Source: Lacibacter sediminis
GTDB lineage: Bacteria; Bacteroidota; Bacteroidia; Chitinophagales; Chitinophagaceae
Direction: 5' to 3'
Assembly (NCBI RefSeq): GCF_014168535.1
Contig: NZ_CP060007.1
Location: forward strand, 2,294,001-2,358,000
Length of the DNA: 64,000 bases
Shown here: in pieces, positions 42,712 to 51,947 of the stretch
Numbering within the stretch: the first letter of the stretch is position 1
How the letters are laid out: the number at the start of each line of letters is the position of its first letter
Notes under the pieces: model-generated
Databases searched by the model: none
Told to the model about the DNA's origin: nothing
The model's input: only the letters and a program-made list of their open reading frames with translations
Position numbers and translations under genes: made by a program

Positions 42712-44544
42712 ATGATTATGAATAATTCTGTAAAATTAGCCTTAGCTACAAGTATTATACTTATAGTGTTTGGATTACCGTCTTGTAAAAAATACCTCGA
42801 CCGCCCACTGGATGCAAACATCTCAGAGAAAGACGTGTTTACCAGTTTCAGAAGCTTTCAGGGTTTTACTGAAGAGTTATATTCCTGCTTGCCTGACATG
42901 TCCAAATCTACATGGAACAGTGAATGGAATATGGGTGACGATATTTTGTCAACCACTAACGCAAATTACAGGCTCAGTTCAGAATTTGACAATGGTAACT
43001 ACCGGGCCTGGCAAACCGGTGGAGGTGGCTGGGATAATAGCTGGCTCGACGACAGAGCGGCTAATACAAACCCAAACGAGTGTCATGATAAAGGTCTGTG
43101 GCCATTGGCTTGGTATGGTATACGTAAAGCGAATCTTGGTTTGGCCAATCTGGATATGCTGAGTAATGCAACACAAAATGAAAAGGATGTCATAAGAGGA
43201 CAGTTATTGTTTTTTCGTGGATTTTTCCATTTTCAATTAATGAGTTTCTGGGGTGGATTACCGTATATCGATACTGTACTATCCAGTTCAGCAAGGCTTG
43301 AATTACCGAGATTAACCTACCGGGAAACAGCTCTTAAAGCAGCAAAAGACTTTGAGGAAGCTGCAGCTTTATTGCCAGGCAATTGGGATAACTCTCCGGT
43401 AGGCCAGGCAACGTTGGGAAATAATCAACAACGTGTAACAAAATCAATGGCGCTTGGCTTTAAAGGTAAAAATTTACTTTACGCTGCAAGTCCAATGATG
43501 AATCAGTCATCTACTGGAAATGCCGGTTACGATGTGGAATTGTGTAAGCAGGCAGCAGATGCCTTTGCGAGAGTTATTAAAATGTCAGAGATCGGGGAAT
43601 CTTATCATAAATTATTACCCTGGGATAAATACAGTGAAAACTGGTTTACTATCTCCAACTACTCAAAACATCCGGGTTATCCTGAGGTGATTTTTGGCCC
43701 TCCAACTTATGTAGGATGGAAATCACGCTGGTCATTAGTGAACATGTTTATACCACCACCATTAGGTGGAGAAGCAGGTATTTCATCACCAGCAGCTAAC
43801 TACGTTAACTATTTTGGAATGGCAAACGGTCTTCCTATTGATGCTGCAGGATCGGGTTATGATATAGCTGATCCATGGACGGGTCGTGATCCTCGTTTTT
43901 ACAAATCAATTACATATGATGGAGTACGGTTAATTCGTGGCACTGCAAATGCTGCATATCGTTTTGCCAATCTTTATAACGGAGGTAATCTGCGTCTTGA
44001 TAATACAGCGAGCCGTAGCGGATATCTTGTTCGCAAGTTTGTAACAGACGGTTGTAACAACACAGACAATGAGTGGAACAATATCAACATTGTAATTCCT
44101 TATCTGCGTTTAGCAGATGTTTATCTCATGTATGCTGAGGCGGTATTGCATGGATATGGAACACCTCAAAGCAGTCACACGGGAAGTTTAACAGCGGAAA
44201 GTGCTGTAAACACCATAAGAGGAAGAGCAGGCGTGCCTCCTGTAGATGCAAGGTTCCTTGGCTCTAAGGATGCTTTTATGAGTGAACTAATGAGAGAGAG
44301 GGCAGTTGAACTCGCCTTCGAAGGTTTGCGTTGGCACGACCTTCGTCGATGGATGATTGCTGATCAGAAAAAATATGTTGAAAAGACTGTGATTGATTTT
44401 GACCGCGGATCAAATGGTAAACCCATAAATCTCAGAGAGAGAGTTGTTGTAACAAGAGTGTTTGAAAAGAAACACAATTGGCTGCCTTTACCAACAAGCC
44501 AGGTGAATCTTTATCCAACCTTCGGACAAAATCCGGGATGGTAA
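42712..44544 (+). CDS. SusD-like glycan-binding lipoprotein 1 (XusB-like)
   Basis: I start at the ATG at 42712, 12 bp after the SusC stop; ATG at 42718 is also possible. The 610-residue protein has a lipoprotein signal with Cys in L-P-S-C-K-K-Y-L-D, then SusD N-terminal and RagB/SusD domains rich in TPR helices (for example R-G-Q-L-L-F-F-R-G-F-F-H-F-Q-L). The C-terminal L-R-L-A-D-V-Y-L-M-Y-A-E-A and F-E-G-L-R-W-H-D-L-R-R-W are family hallmarks. It caps the SusC barrel and binds xylan fragments at the cell surface. Confidence 0.96.
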   Translation: MIMNNSVKLALATSIILIVFGLPSCKKYLDRPLDANISEKDVFTSFRSFQGFTEELYSCLPDMSKSTWNSEWNMGDDILSTTNANYRLSSEFDNGNYRAWQTGGGGWDNSWLDDRAANTNPNECHDKGLWPLAWYGIRKANLGLANLDMLSNATQNEKDVIRGQLLFFRGFFHFQLMSFWGGLPYIDTVLSSSARLELPRLTYRETALKAAKDFEEAAALLPGNWDNSPVGQATLGNNQQRVTKSMALGFKGKNLLYAASPMMNQSSTGNAGYDVELCKQAADAFARVIKMSEIGESYHKLLPWDKYSENWFTISNYSKHPGYPEVIFGPPTYVGWKSRWSLVNMFIPPPLGGEAGISSPAANYVNYFGMANGLPIDAAGSGYDIADPWTGRDPRFYKSITYDGVRLIRGTANAAYRFANLYNGGNLRLDNTASRSGYLVRKFVTDGCNNTDNEWNNINIVIPYLRLADVYLMYAEAVLHGYGTPQSSHTGSLTAESAVNTIRGRAGVPPVDARFLGSKDAFMSELMRERAVELAFEGLRWHDLRRWMIADQKKYVEKTVIDFDRGSNGKPINLRERVVVTRVFEKKHNWLPLPTSQVNLYPTFGQNPGW

Positions 44545-44628
44545 TGAACACCTGTTGATTACAGGAACAAATAAAGATTGATATCGATTAAGCACAAACG
44601 AAACTCTTTAAGCCTTAAAAACTAGTTA

Positions 44629-47628
44629 ATGAAGTATATTAAAATATGCGTGGTATTCTGTGCGATTGTCTCTTGCTTTACCCTTAAGTTGAAAGCGCAG
44701 GATGTTCCCCAGGTTAACATCACGTCAGTTGTTTACGATGATAAGGGTAAGCCGGTTTCCGGAGTACTGGTGTCAGGTAACGAGGGCAAAACCGTAGCTT
44801 ATACGGATAATGCCGGAAAATTCTCGATAACAGTACCTGCAAATTCTGTTCTGGTGTTAACCGGCAAAGGTTTCAGAATTCAGACATTGAGAGCTACGGC
44901 AATTCCGGCAAGCATCAGCCTTTCAGTAGAAAATGGATCGGAGGAAGAAGTTTACCTGCCTTTTAGAAAGATTCAGAAACAGGATGTGCCCGGTGCTATC
45001 AGCATTTTAAACCCTGATACATATATTGACCGGGACTTTAACCTCAACGTTGAAGGTGGTATGAATGGAAGGGTAGCCGGTTTATTATGGAGTAATAATA
45101 TTTGGGGATTGGAGAATGCGATTGTAATGATCGATGGTGTACGTCGTGAATTTAACGATATCACTCTTAACGAGGTAGAACAGATTTCTGTTTTGAAAGG
45201 AGTAAACGCTGTTGCACTTTATGGCAGCCAGGCAGCGAAAGGCATTATTTTCATTACAACAAAGAAAGGTGTAGCAAATGGTCGTAAAATCGGCGTGCGT
45301 GTAAACACAGGTGTTGCCACACCGAGTGAACTTCCTAACTACCTGAATTCTGCTGATTACATGACATTGTATAATGAGGCACGCCGTAATGATGGACTTG
45401 CAGATCTTTATAGTGCCACTACTATTCAAAATCATCGTACAGGTAATACTTTTCGTTTCCCAAGTGTAGATTATTATTCCTCACAGTACCTGAAAAAATA
45501 TCAGAATTTCACCAATGCGAATGCTGAATTTTCAGGAGGAAACAGTAATGCAAGATTTTATTCAAATGTTGGTTGGTCAAACAGTACAACCTTGCTGAAT
45601 ATCGGCGAAGGTAAAAATGAAAATGACAATCGTTTGAATGTTAGAGGTAACGTTGATTTAAAGCTGAATGATAAGATTTCAAGCTCTGTTTATGTATCAG
45701 CGATTTTTAACGAAAGCCGCCGGGCCCGTGGTAATTATTGGGGCAACGCTGCTTCATTATTACCTAACAGGTTTACCCCGCTTATTCCAATAGATCTGAT
45801 ATCCCCCAACGATAAAGTGTCTCTTGGAATTGCAAATGCAAGTCGTAACCTGATCGACGGTAAATACTTGCTGGGTGGATTACAAAGTTTTCAAACGAAT
45901 CCCATTGCCGACCTGTATGTGGCCGGCTATGATATAAATATCAGTCGTGTATTTCAGGTAACAAATGAAATCAATGCTAACCTCAGCTCGGTGTTGAAGG
46001 GTTTATCTTTCCATACGTTGTTCAATTTAGATTATGCAAATTCTTACCTGCAATCGATCAACAACACATACGCAGTGTACAACCCTATCTGGAGTGCTAC
46101 AGCCGATTCATTATCCCTGAGCACGAGCCAGAGATTTGGTGCAGACGCCCGTCCGGGTACGCAAAACATTAATAACTCGGCGCAAAGACAGAACATTGGT
46201 TTTTCTACCTGGTTAAGCTATGATAAAACGATAAACAGTAATCACAATATTTCTTCGAAGCTGTTGGGTTACACGTCATCTACTACTGTAAATGATATCT
46301 ATCAGCCAATTACCAATTCGCATCTCGGTTTACAAGTTGGTTATAATTACAAGCATAAGTATTGGGCCGACTTTAGCGGAGCTTATGTAAACTCAACAAA
46401 GTTGCCTGATGGTAACCGCACAGGGTTTTCTCTAACCATGAGCGTGGGATGGTTAGTTAGCGGAGAAAACTTTCTGAAAAATTCAAAGGCAGTAAATTAT
46501 TTGAAACTGTCTGCATCCGCAGGTATTCTAAGCACCGACCTCGATATCGCCGATTACTATTTGTATAATGATATTTATCAAAGAGGTGGATTTTTTACAT
46601 GGAACGATGGTGTTGCGGGGCAAAATCAAACAACAACTTCTCGATTTGGTGCGAGTCCTAATCTTTCATTTCCACAGCGAAAAGAGTTGAATGCCACTTT
46701 AGAAGGCGCTTTGTTTAATAATCTGCTGACTTTTCAGACAACTTATTTCAGGACACAAATGGCTGGTCTTCTTACGCAGCGCTTTTCACAGTATCCAAAC
46801 TATTTCAATTCATTCATACCTTTTACCAACTACAATACAAATCAACGTACCGGTTTTGATTTGATGCTAAATATCGATAAGAAGTTTGGGGATGTTCAAT
46901 TGAACGTTGGAGCTGTAGCTACTTACTCACAATCAAAAGTTATCAAACGTGATGAGCTGTTTCTGGATGATTATCAAAACAGAACCGGTAAACCAGCTGA
47001 TGCTATATTTGGTCTTGTGAATGATGGCTTCTTTATGGATCAAAACGATATCAACAGCAGCCCACGACAATTATTCAGTGAAGTAAAACCCGGTGATATT
47101 AAGTACGTAGATCAAAATGGTGATAACGTGATTGATGCCAGAGACGAAGTCATGATCGGTCGTTTCATTGCACCTTTTACATACGGAATCAACTTCACCG
47201 TTGGATATAAAAACTTCAGCCTGTTTGTGCTGGGTACAGGAAACAACGGGGCTAATGGTATTACCAATAACAATTACTATTGGGTAAGCGGTGATCTTAA
47301 ATATTCTGAAGTTGTAAATAACAGGTGGACGGAAGCGACAAAAGCCACTGCCACTTATCCCCGCCTCAGCTCACAACAGAATAACAACAATTTTCGCAAT
47401 TCAGATTTTTGGTTGTATAAAACTGACCGGTTTAACCTGAGCAAAGTGCAGCTTACTTACAATTTTTCTAATAGAATTTTACGTAGCGCATTTGTAAAGG
47501 ATCTGGTAGTGTACGTTTCAGGTGCCAATTTGTATACGTTCTCGCAGAACAGGAAAATTCTCGAGTTGTCGGTTGCCAGTACACCACAGTTCAGGAATTA
47601 CAATATCGGAATCAGAGCCAAATTTTAA
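44629..47628 (+). CDS. SusC-like TonB-dependent transporter 2 (XusC-like)
   Basis: The 999-residue protein has a signal peptide (C-V-V-F-C-A-I-V-S-C-F-T-L-K-L-K-A-Q), a carboxypeptidase-regulatory-like domain, a plug with I-V-M-I-D-G-V-R-R-E as a diverged SusC signature and V-L-K-G-V-N-A-V-A-L-Y-G, and a barrel ending Y-N-I-G-I-R-A-K-F. It differs clearly from transporter 1, so the locus probably imports two kinds of xylan product. The paired SusD begins three bases downstream. Confidence 0.95.
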   Translation: MKYIKICVVFCAIVSCFTLKLKAQDVPQVNITSVVYDDKGKPVSGVLVSGNEGKTVAYTDNAGKFSITVPANSVLVLTGKGFRIQTLRATAIPASISLSVENGSEEEVYLPFRKIQKQDVPGAISILNPDTYIDRDFNLNVEGGMNGRVAGLLWSNNIWGLENAIVMIDGVRREFNDITLNEVEQISVLKGVNAVALYGSQAAKGIIFITTKKGVANGRKIGVRVNTGVATPSELPNYLNSADYMTLYNEARRNDGLADLYSATTIQNHRTGNTFRFPSVDYYSSQYLKKYQNFTNANAEFSGGNSNARFYSNVGWSNSTTLLNIGEGKNENDNRLNVRGNVDLKLNDKISSSVYVSAIFNESRRARGNYWGNAASLLPNRFTPLIPIDLISPNDKVSLGIANASRNLIDGKYLLGGLQSFQTNPIADLYVAGYDINISRVFQVTNEINANLSSVLKGLSFHTLFNLDYANSYLQSINNTYAVYNPIWSATADSLSLSTSQRFGADARPGTQNINNSAQRQNIGFSTWLSYDKTINSNHNISSKLLGYTSSTTVNDIYQPITNSHLGLQVGYNYKHKYWADFSGAYVNSTKLPDGNRTGFSLTMSVGWLVSGENFLKNSKAVNYLKLSASAGILSTDLDIADYYLYNDIYQRGGFFTWNDGVAGQNQTTTSRFGASPNLSFPQRKELNATLEGALFNNLLTFQTTYFRTQMAGLLTQRFSQYPNYFNSFIPFTNYNTNQRTGFDLMLNIDKKFGDVQLNVGAVATYSQSKVIKRDELFLDDYQNRTGKPADAIFGLVNDGFFMDQNDINSSPRQLFSEVKPGDIKYVDQNGDNVIDARDEVMIGRFIAPFTYGINFTVGYKNFSLFVLGTGNNGANGITNNNYYWVSGDLKYSEVVNNRWTEATKATATYPRLSSQQNNNNFRNSDFWLYKTDRFNLSKVQLTYNFSNRILRSAFVKDLVVYVSGANLYTFSQNRKILELSVASTPQFRNYNIGIRAKF

Positions 47629-47631
47629 AGT

Positions 47632-49416
47632 ATGATCTCACGTAGTAAAATGATAAACATGTTTAAAAAATTACTGATACTTTTTGTTGTTGGTTTAGTG
47701 CTGGTAGGGTGTAAAAAAACACTTGCTCCACTTGACGATAACCACCGCACACTGGAAGATATTTATGCTGATCCTGCGTATGCGGAGGGGATATTAATGA
47801 ATGCATATACAAGGCTTCCAACAAATGGATATTCGTTTAACGAAGTCGCCACAGATGATGCGGTGACTAACGATAAATTTAATCCGCTGCTGAATATGGC
47901 CACGGGCTCATGGTCTGCTGCCAATAACCCTGTTGATCAATGGAATAATTCTTATACAGCAATTCTGTATTTGAATTTATTTCTTCGGGAGGTAGATAGT
48001 GTAAATTGGTCGCCTGTTAGTAAAGATGTACGTACTTTATTTACTGATCGTTTGAAAGGAGAAGTTTACGGGTTAAGAGCATTATTCATGTTTAACTTGC
48101 TTCAGGCACATGCGGGATACACTGCCGGGGGTGAATTATTGGGTGTACCTATCATTACAGAAGCGCTTGAAGCAAATTCTGATTTCAGAAAACCACGTAA
48201 TACGTTTGATCAGTGTATACAGCAGATCTATACTGATCTTGCAGAGTCAGAAAAATATTTACCACTCGATTATGTCAACATTACTGCCGGACAATTACCT
48301 GCAAAATATAGCAGCATGGCAGTTGCAGATTATAACCGTGTGTTCGGAACCTTCAGCAGACAGCGTATATCCGGACGAATTTTAAAAGCTATAAAAGCAA
48401 GAACGGCATTGCTGGCTGCAAGCCCTGCATATAACCCGCAGGCAACTGCCAGCAAATGGGAAAATGCAGCCAATTATGCAAGTGAAATTCTTAATCTGAA
48501 TGGAGGTATCAATGGTTTAGATCCTCAAGGGGCTTTGTTTTACACGGCTGCGAATGTAAATGCAATTAATATAAATCCATCTGCCGGTGCTCCTATTGAA
48601 CAGCGGGAAATGTTGTGGAGAGGTAATATTGTTAACACTAATAATTTAGAGATCAACAATTTTCCTCCTACACTTTTTGGAAACGGAAGAGTGAATCCAA
48701 CACAAAATCTCGTTGATGCATTTCCGATGGCCAATGGATTGCCAATTACTGATCCTGCCAGTGGTTATGTTGCAACAAATCCGTATGCCAACCGTGACCC
48801 GAGATTAAGAAACTATATCGTAGTAAACGGTGGTACTATTTCAAACAGAACGATTTTTACCAAAACCGATGCGCCCACTAATGATGCAGTGAACATACTT
48901 CCTACATCAACAAGAACCGGCTACTATCTGCGTAAATTACTAAGAGAAGATGTAAATGCGAATCCGGCTTCGATTTCAACGCAAAAGCATTATCCGGTTC
49001 ACATACGTTACACCGAAATATTTTTGATTTGTGCTGAAGCTGCGAATGAGGCCTGGGGACCGGACGGAACAACTACTCATGGGCTCTCAGCTCGTAACAT
49101 AATTGCAGCAATCAGAAAAAGAGCGGGTATCGCACAACCTGACACATACCTGGCATCCATCACTACAAAAGAAGGTATGCGTGATTTGATTCGTAATGAG
49201 AGACGATTGGAATTATGTTTTGAAGGGTTTCGTTTTTGGGATCTCCGTCGCTGGAAAGCAAACCTCACTGAGCCCGCAAAAGGAGTAACGATTAACAACA
49301 ACGTGTTTAGCATACAGACTGTAGAAAACAGACAATATTCAAATGATATGTACTATGGTCCTATTCCGTTAACTGAGGCGTTAAAAGCCAACCTTCAACA
49401 AAACAAAGGGTGGTAA
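47632..49416 (+). CDS. SusD-like glycan-binding lipoprotein 2 (XusD-like)
   Basis: The 594-residue protein carries a lipoprotein signal (L-I-L-F-V-V-G-L-V-L-V-G-C-K-K-T). ATG at 47650 or 47659 would give a more usual signal length. RagB/SusD features include T-D-R-L-K-G-E-V-Y-G-L-R-A-L-F-M-F, P-V-H-I-R-Y-T-E-I-F-L-I-C-A-E-A and F-E-G-F-R-F-W-D-L-R-R-W near the end. It pairs with transporter 2. Confidence 0.95.
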   Translation: MISRSKMINMFKKLLILFVVGLVLVGCKKTLAPLDDNHRTLEDIYADPAYAEGILMNAYTRLPTNGYSFNEVATDDAVTNDKFNPLLNMATGSWSAANNPVDQWNNSYTAILYLNLFLREVDSVNWSPVSKDVRTLFTDRLKGEVYGLRALFMFNLLQAHAGYTAGGELLGVPIITEALEANSDFRKPRNTFDQCIQQIYTDLAESEKYLPLDYVNITAGQLPAKYSSMAVADYNRVFGTFSRQRISGRILKAIKARTALLAASPAYNPQATASKWENAANYASEILNLNGGINGLDPQGALFYTAANVNAININPSAGAPIEQREMLWRGNIVNTNNLEINNFPPTLFGNGRVNPTQNLVDAFPMANGLPITDPASGYVATNPYANRDPRLRNYIVVNGGTISNRTIFTKTDAPTNDAVNILPTSTRTGYYLRKLLREDVNANPASISTQKHYPVHIRYTEIFLICAEAANEAWGPDGTTTHGLSARNIIAAIRKRAGIAQPDTYLASITTKEGMRDLIRNERRLELCFEGFRFWDLRRWKANLTEPAKGVTINNNVFSIQTVENRQYSNDMYYGPIPLTEALKANLQQNKGW

Positions 49417-49447
49417 CACCTATCAATAATTATTAATGCATAATAAT

Positions 49448-50476
49448 ATGAAAAGAGTTTTTTTAATATCCTTTACGTTGCTCTCGATATTAACTGCCTG
49501 TAATAAAAAATGGGAGTTCCCCGATTATAAATATTCAACCGTGTATTTTCCATATCAATCGCCGGTAAGAACGCTTGTTCTCGGAGAAGATATTATTGAT
49601 AACACATTGGACAATCAGCGCAAGTTTTTGATCATGGCCACAATGGGTGGTGTATATGAAAACAAAAAGAATATCACGCTTACAGTAGCGTTAGAAAATA
49701 CACTTACACAAAGGCTGAAGTTTGGTTCTGCAAGTGGGAGTGATGTTGTTGCCATGCCAAGTAACTATTATGTTCTGCCGCAAGACATGAAGATTGTTAT
49801 TCCTGCAGGCAAAGTAATGGGTGGACTTGAAGTGCAGTTAACAGATGCGTTTTTTGCTGATCCACGGGCTATTAAAAATACATTCGTAATTCCGTTGAAG
49901 ATTCTGTCTGTTGTTAATGCAGATTCTGTTTTGAGAGGTTCAACCACAAAACAATCTCCCGATCCCCGTTTGGCAAGCGATTGGGGTATTGCTCCAAAAG
50001 ACTTTGTTCTGTATGCTGTTAAATATGTAAATCCTTACCACGGTGTTTACTTACGCAGAGGCGTAGACGAAGTAAAGGGTAGTGCCGGTAATACCGCATT
50101 AGATACAACAGTTGTATACCGCAATGCTTTTGTTGAAAAAGATGAAGTATGCAATCTTTTTACCAAATCAATGATGCAGGATAGTATTTCCCTGAACGCT
50201 AAGAATAAAGGTAATATCAATGCTCCTTTTCAGTTAGTACTGAATTTTGATAATACCGGCAAGTGTACAGTTGCAGGACCAGCTTCAGCCAGCTACACGG
50301 TTACAGGCAATGGTACATTTGTAAAGAAGGGCGATATGTGGGGTAATCAAAAACGAGATGTATTGCATCTGAAATATCAAGTCGATTTTGGAACAACAGT
50401 ACACAGCTTTACCGATACGTTGGTGCTTCGTGACAGGGGAGTAAAATTTGAAACATTCGCTCCTTTCGTGTACTAA
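49448..50476 (+). CDS. DUF1735-type surface lipoprotein (XusE-like position)
   Basis: The start at 49448 gives a lipoprotein signal (K-R-V-F-L-I-S-F-T-L-L-S-I-L-T-A-C); ATG 49436 adds four residues. The 342-residue product fits the DUF1735/DUF5627 group: T-V-Y-F-P-Y-Q-S-P-V-R-T-L near the N-terminus, an immunoglobulin-like beta region with Y-V-L-P-Q-D-M-K-I-V-I-P-A-G, and a C-terminal beta barrel-like part. Such surface glycan-binding proteins follow the second susD in xylan loci, directly before the GH10 gene as here. Confidence 0.85.
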   Translation: MKRVFLISFTLLSILTACNKKWEFPDYKYSTVYFPYQSPVRTLVLGEDIIDNTLDNQRKFLIMATMGGVYENKKNITLTVALENTLTQRLKFGSASGSDVVAMPSNYYVLPQDMKIVIPAGKVMGGLEVQLTDAFFADPRAIKNTFVIPLKILSVVNADSVLRGSTTKQSPDPRLASDWGIAPKDFVLYAVKYVNPYHGVYLRRGVDEVKGSAGNTALDTTVVYRNAFVEKDEVCNLFTKSMMQDSISLNAKNKGNINAPFQLVLNFDNTGKCTVAGPASASYTVTGNGTFVKKGDMWGNQKRDVLHLKYQVDFGTTVHSFTDTLVLRDRGVKFETFAPFVY

Positions 50477-50588
50477 AAAATCAAAAGCAGAATTAAAAGA
50501 TCCATGTCTCTGTTGTAATGAACAATGGATCGGTTAGCAGTTTTGCTTATAAATCCTATTCAGAACAAATCAATTTCACAAAAAAAGC

Positions 50589-51722
50589 ATGCGCACAAAG
50601 TATTTAAATATTCTCTTCGTTGTTTTCGGCGGCATTACATTCTTGAATTGCAGCAGTGTCCAGAAAACAACAGGCGCATCAGGTACACCTTCGCTGAAAG
50701 AAACTTTCAAAGATGACTTCTTCATCGGCACGGCATTGAATAATGCACAGATTGAAGAGAGAATTCCCGGTGCGGCCGTCTTAGTGCCCCAACAATTTAA
50801 TGCAGTAACACCTGAGAATATCATGAAAGCTGAGGTGATGCATCCGGAATGGAACCGATATAATTTTGACCTTTCAGACAAATTGGTTGCTTATGCCAAA
50901 AAGCATAACATCGTTGTGAATGCACATACATTGATTTGGCATAGTCAATTGCCGCAATTTGTCCGTCGCATGAAAGATGCAGATTCGGTTCGTCTATTTT
51001 TTAAAGAACACATTAACACCATTGCGGGCAGGTACGATGGCCAGGTGTATTCGTGGGATGTGGTGAATGAAGCATTGAATGAAGATGGCACAATGCGTAA
51101 ATCTATTTTTTTTGAAAAGCTGGGAGATGATTTTGTTGTAGAAGCTTTTCGTCTGGCACAAAAAGCCGCACCTACCACAAAGCTTTACTACAATGATTAT
51201 AATATAGAGCAACCTAAAAAAAGAGCAGGTGCCATTGCACTCATAAAAAAGATACAAGCTGCCGGTGTTCGCATTGACGGTGTGGGTATTCAAGGGCACT
51301 GGCATGTCAAAAACATTCCGTTGAAAGATATTGAGCAAAGCATTCTTGACTTTTCCGCATTGGGTATTGATGTGATGTTCACTGAACTGGATCTGAGTGT
51401 ATTGCCAAATCCCCGTGATATTGTTGGTGCCGATTTAAATCAACGTGCCGAATACGAGACAAAGTTAAACCCGTATACAAAAGGGTTACCGGATTCGGTG
51501 CAGTTATTACTCGCCAAAGGATACGAAGATGTTTTCCGTTTGTTTTTAAAGCACAAGAATAAAATCAGCCGTGTAACTTTTTGGGGTGTAGATGACGGAC
51601 AGTCCTGGTTGAATGGTTTCCCCATTCGTGGCAGAACTAATTATCCGCTCCTCTTCGATAAAGAGTTTAAACCTAAACCCGCTTTTTATAAGGTCATTGA
51701 ATTAAAAAACAAGAATAAATAA
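50589..51722 (+). CDS. GH10 endo-1,4-beta-xylanase (lipoprotein)
   Basis: The 377-residue enzyme has a lipoprotein signal with Cys in F-L-N-C-S-S, then one GH10 barrel. W-D-V-V-N-E-A holds the acid/base Glu161 and M-F-T-E-L-D the nucleophile Glu266; N-A-H-T-L-I-W-H-S-Q is the usual substrate-binding strand. No carbohydrate-binding module is inserted. It would cut the xylan backbone at the cell surface and feed both SusCD pairs. It lies about 110 bp after the lipoprotein gene. Confidence 0.97.
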   Translation: MRTKYLNILFVVFGGITFLNCSSVQKTTGASGTPSLKETFKDDFFIGTALNNAQIEERIPGAAVLVPQQFNAVTPENIMKAEVMHPEWNRYNFDLSDKLVAYAKKHNIVVNAHTLIWHSQLPQFVRRMKDADSVRLFFKEHINTIAGRYDGQVYSWDVVNEALNEDGTMRKSIFFEKLGDDFVVEAFRLAQKAAPTTKLYYNDYNIEQPKKRAGAIALIKKIQAAGVRIDGVGIQGHWHVKNIPLKDIEQSILDFSALGIDVMFTELDLSVLPNPRDIVGADLNQRAEYETKLNPYTKGLPDSVQLLLAKGYEDVFRLFLKHKNKISRVTFWGVDDGQSWLNGFPIRGRTNYPLLFDKEFKPKPAFYKVIELKNKNK

Positions 51723-51804
51723 GCCTTTGTACATATTATAGATAGGTGGACAAAAGATTTAATGTAAAAAAAAGTTTTTCTCGCATAGCAATCGATAGTC
51801 AATC

Positions 51805-51830
51805 GTCCGCCGTTTCTACAGCGGACTTTG
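51805..51830 (+). terminator. Weak hairpin after the GH10 gene
   Basis: Arms GTCCGC/GCGGAC with a 10-nt loop and a short TTT. It lies in the 225-bp gap that separates the core susCD-GH10 part from the GH43 gene. Confidence 0.35.
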
Positions 51831-51947
51831 CATTAGTTGCATTCAAATATTTACTTAGCAATCATTGATCAACAGCATTGTAAAAAGTAAGATATAAAAT
51901 TCTTTTAATTGCGAAAATTGAAAGTAGCAAAGAATAAACAGAACGGT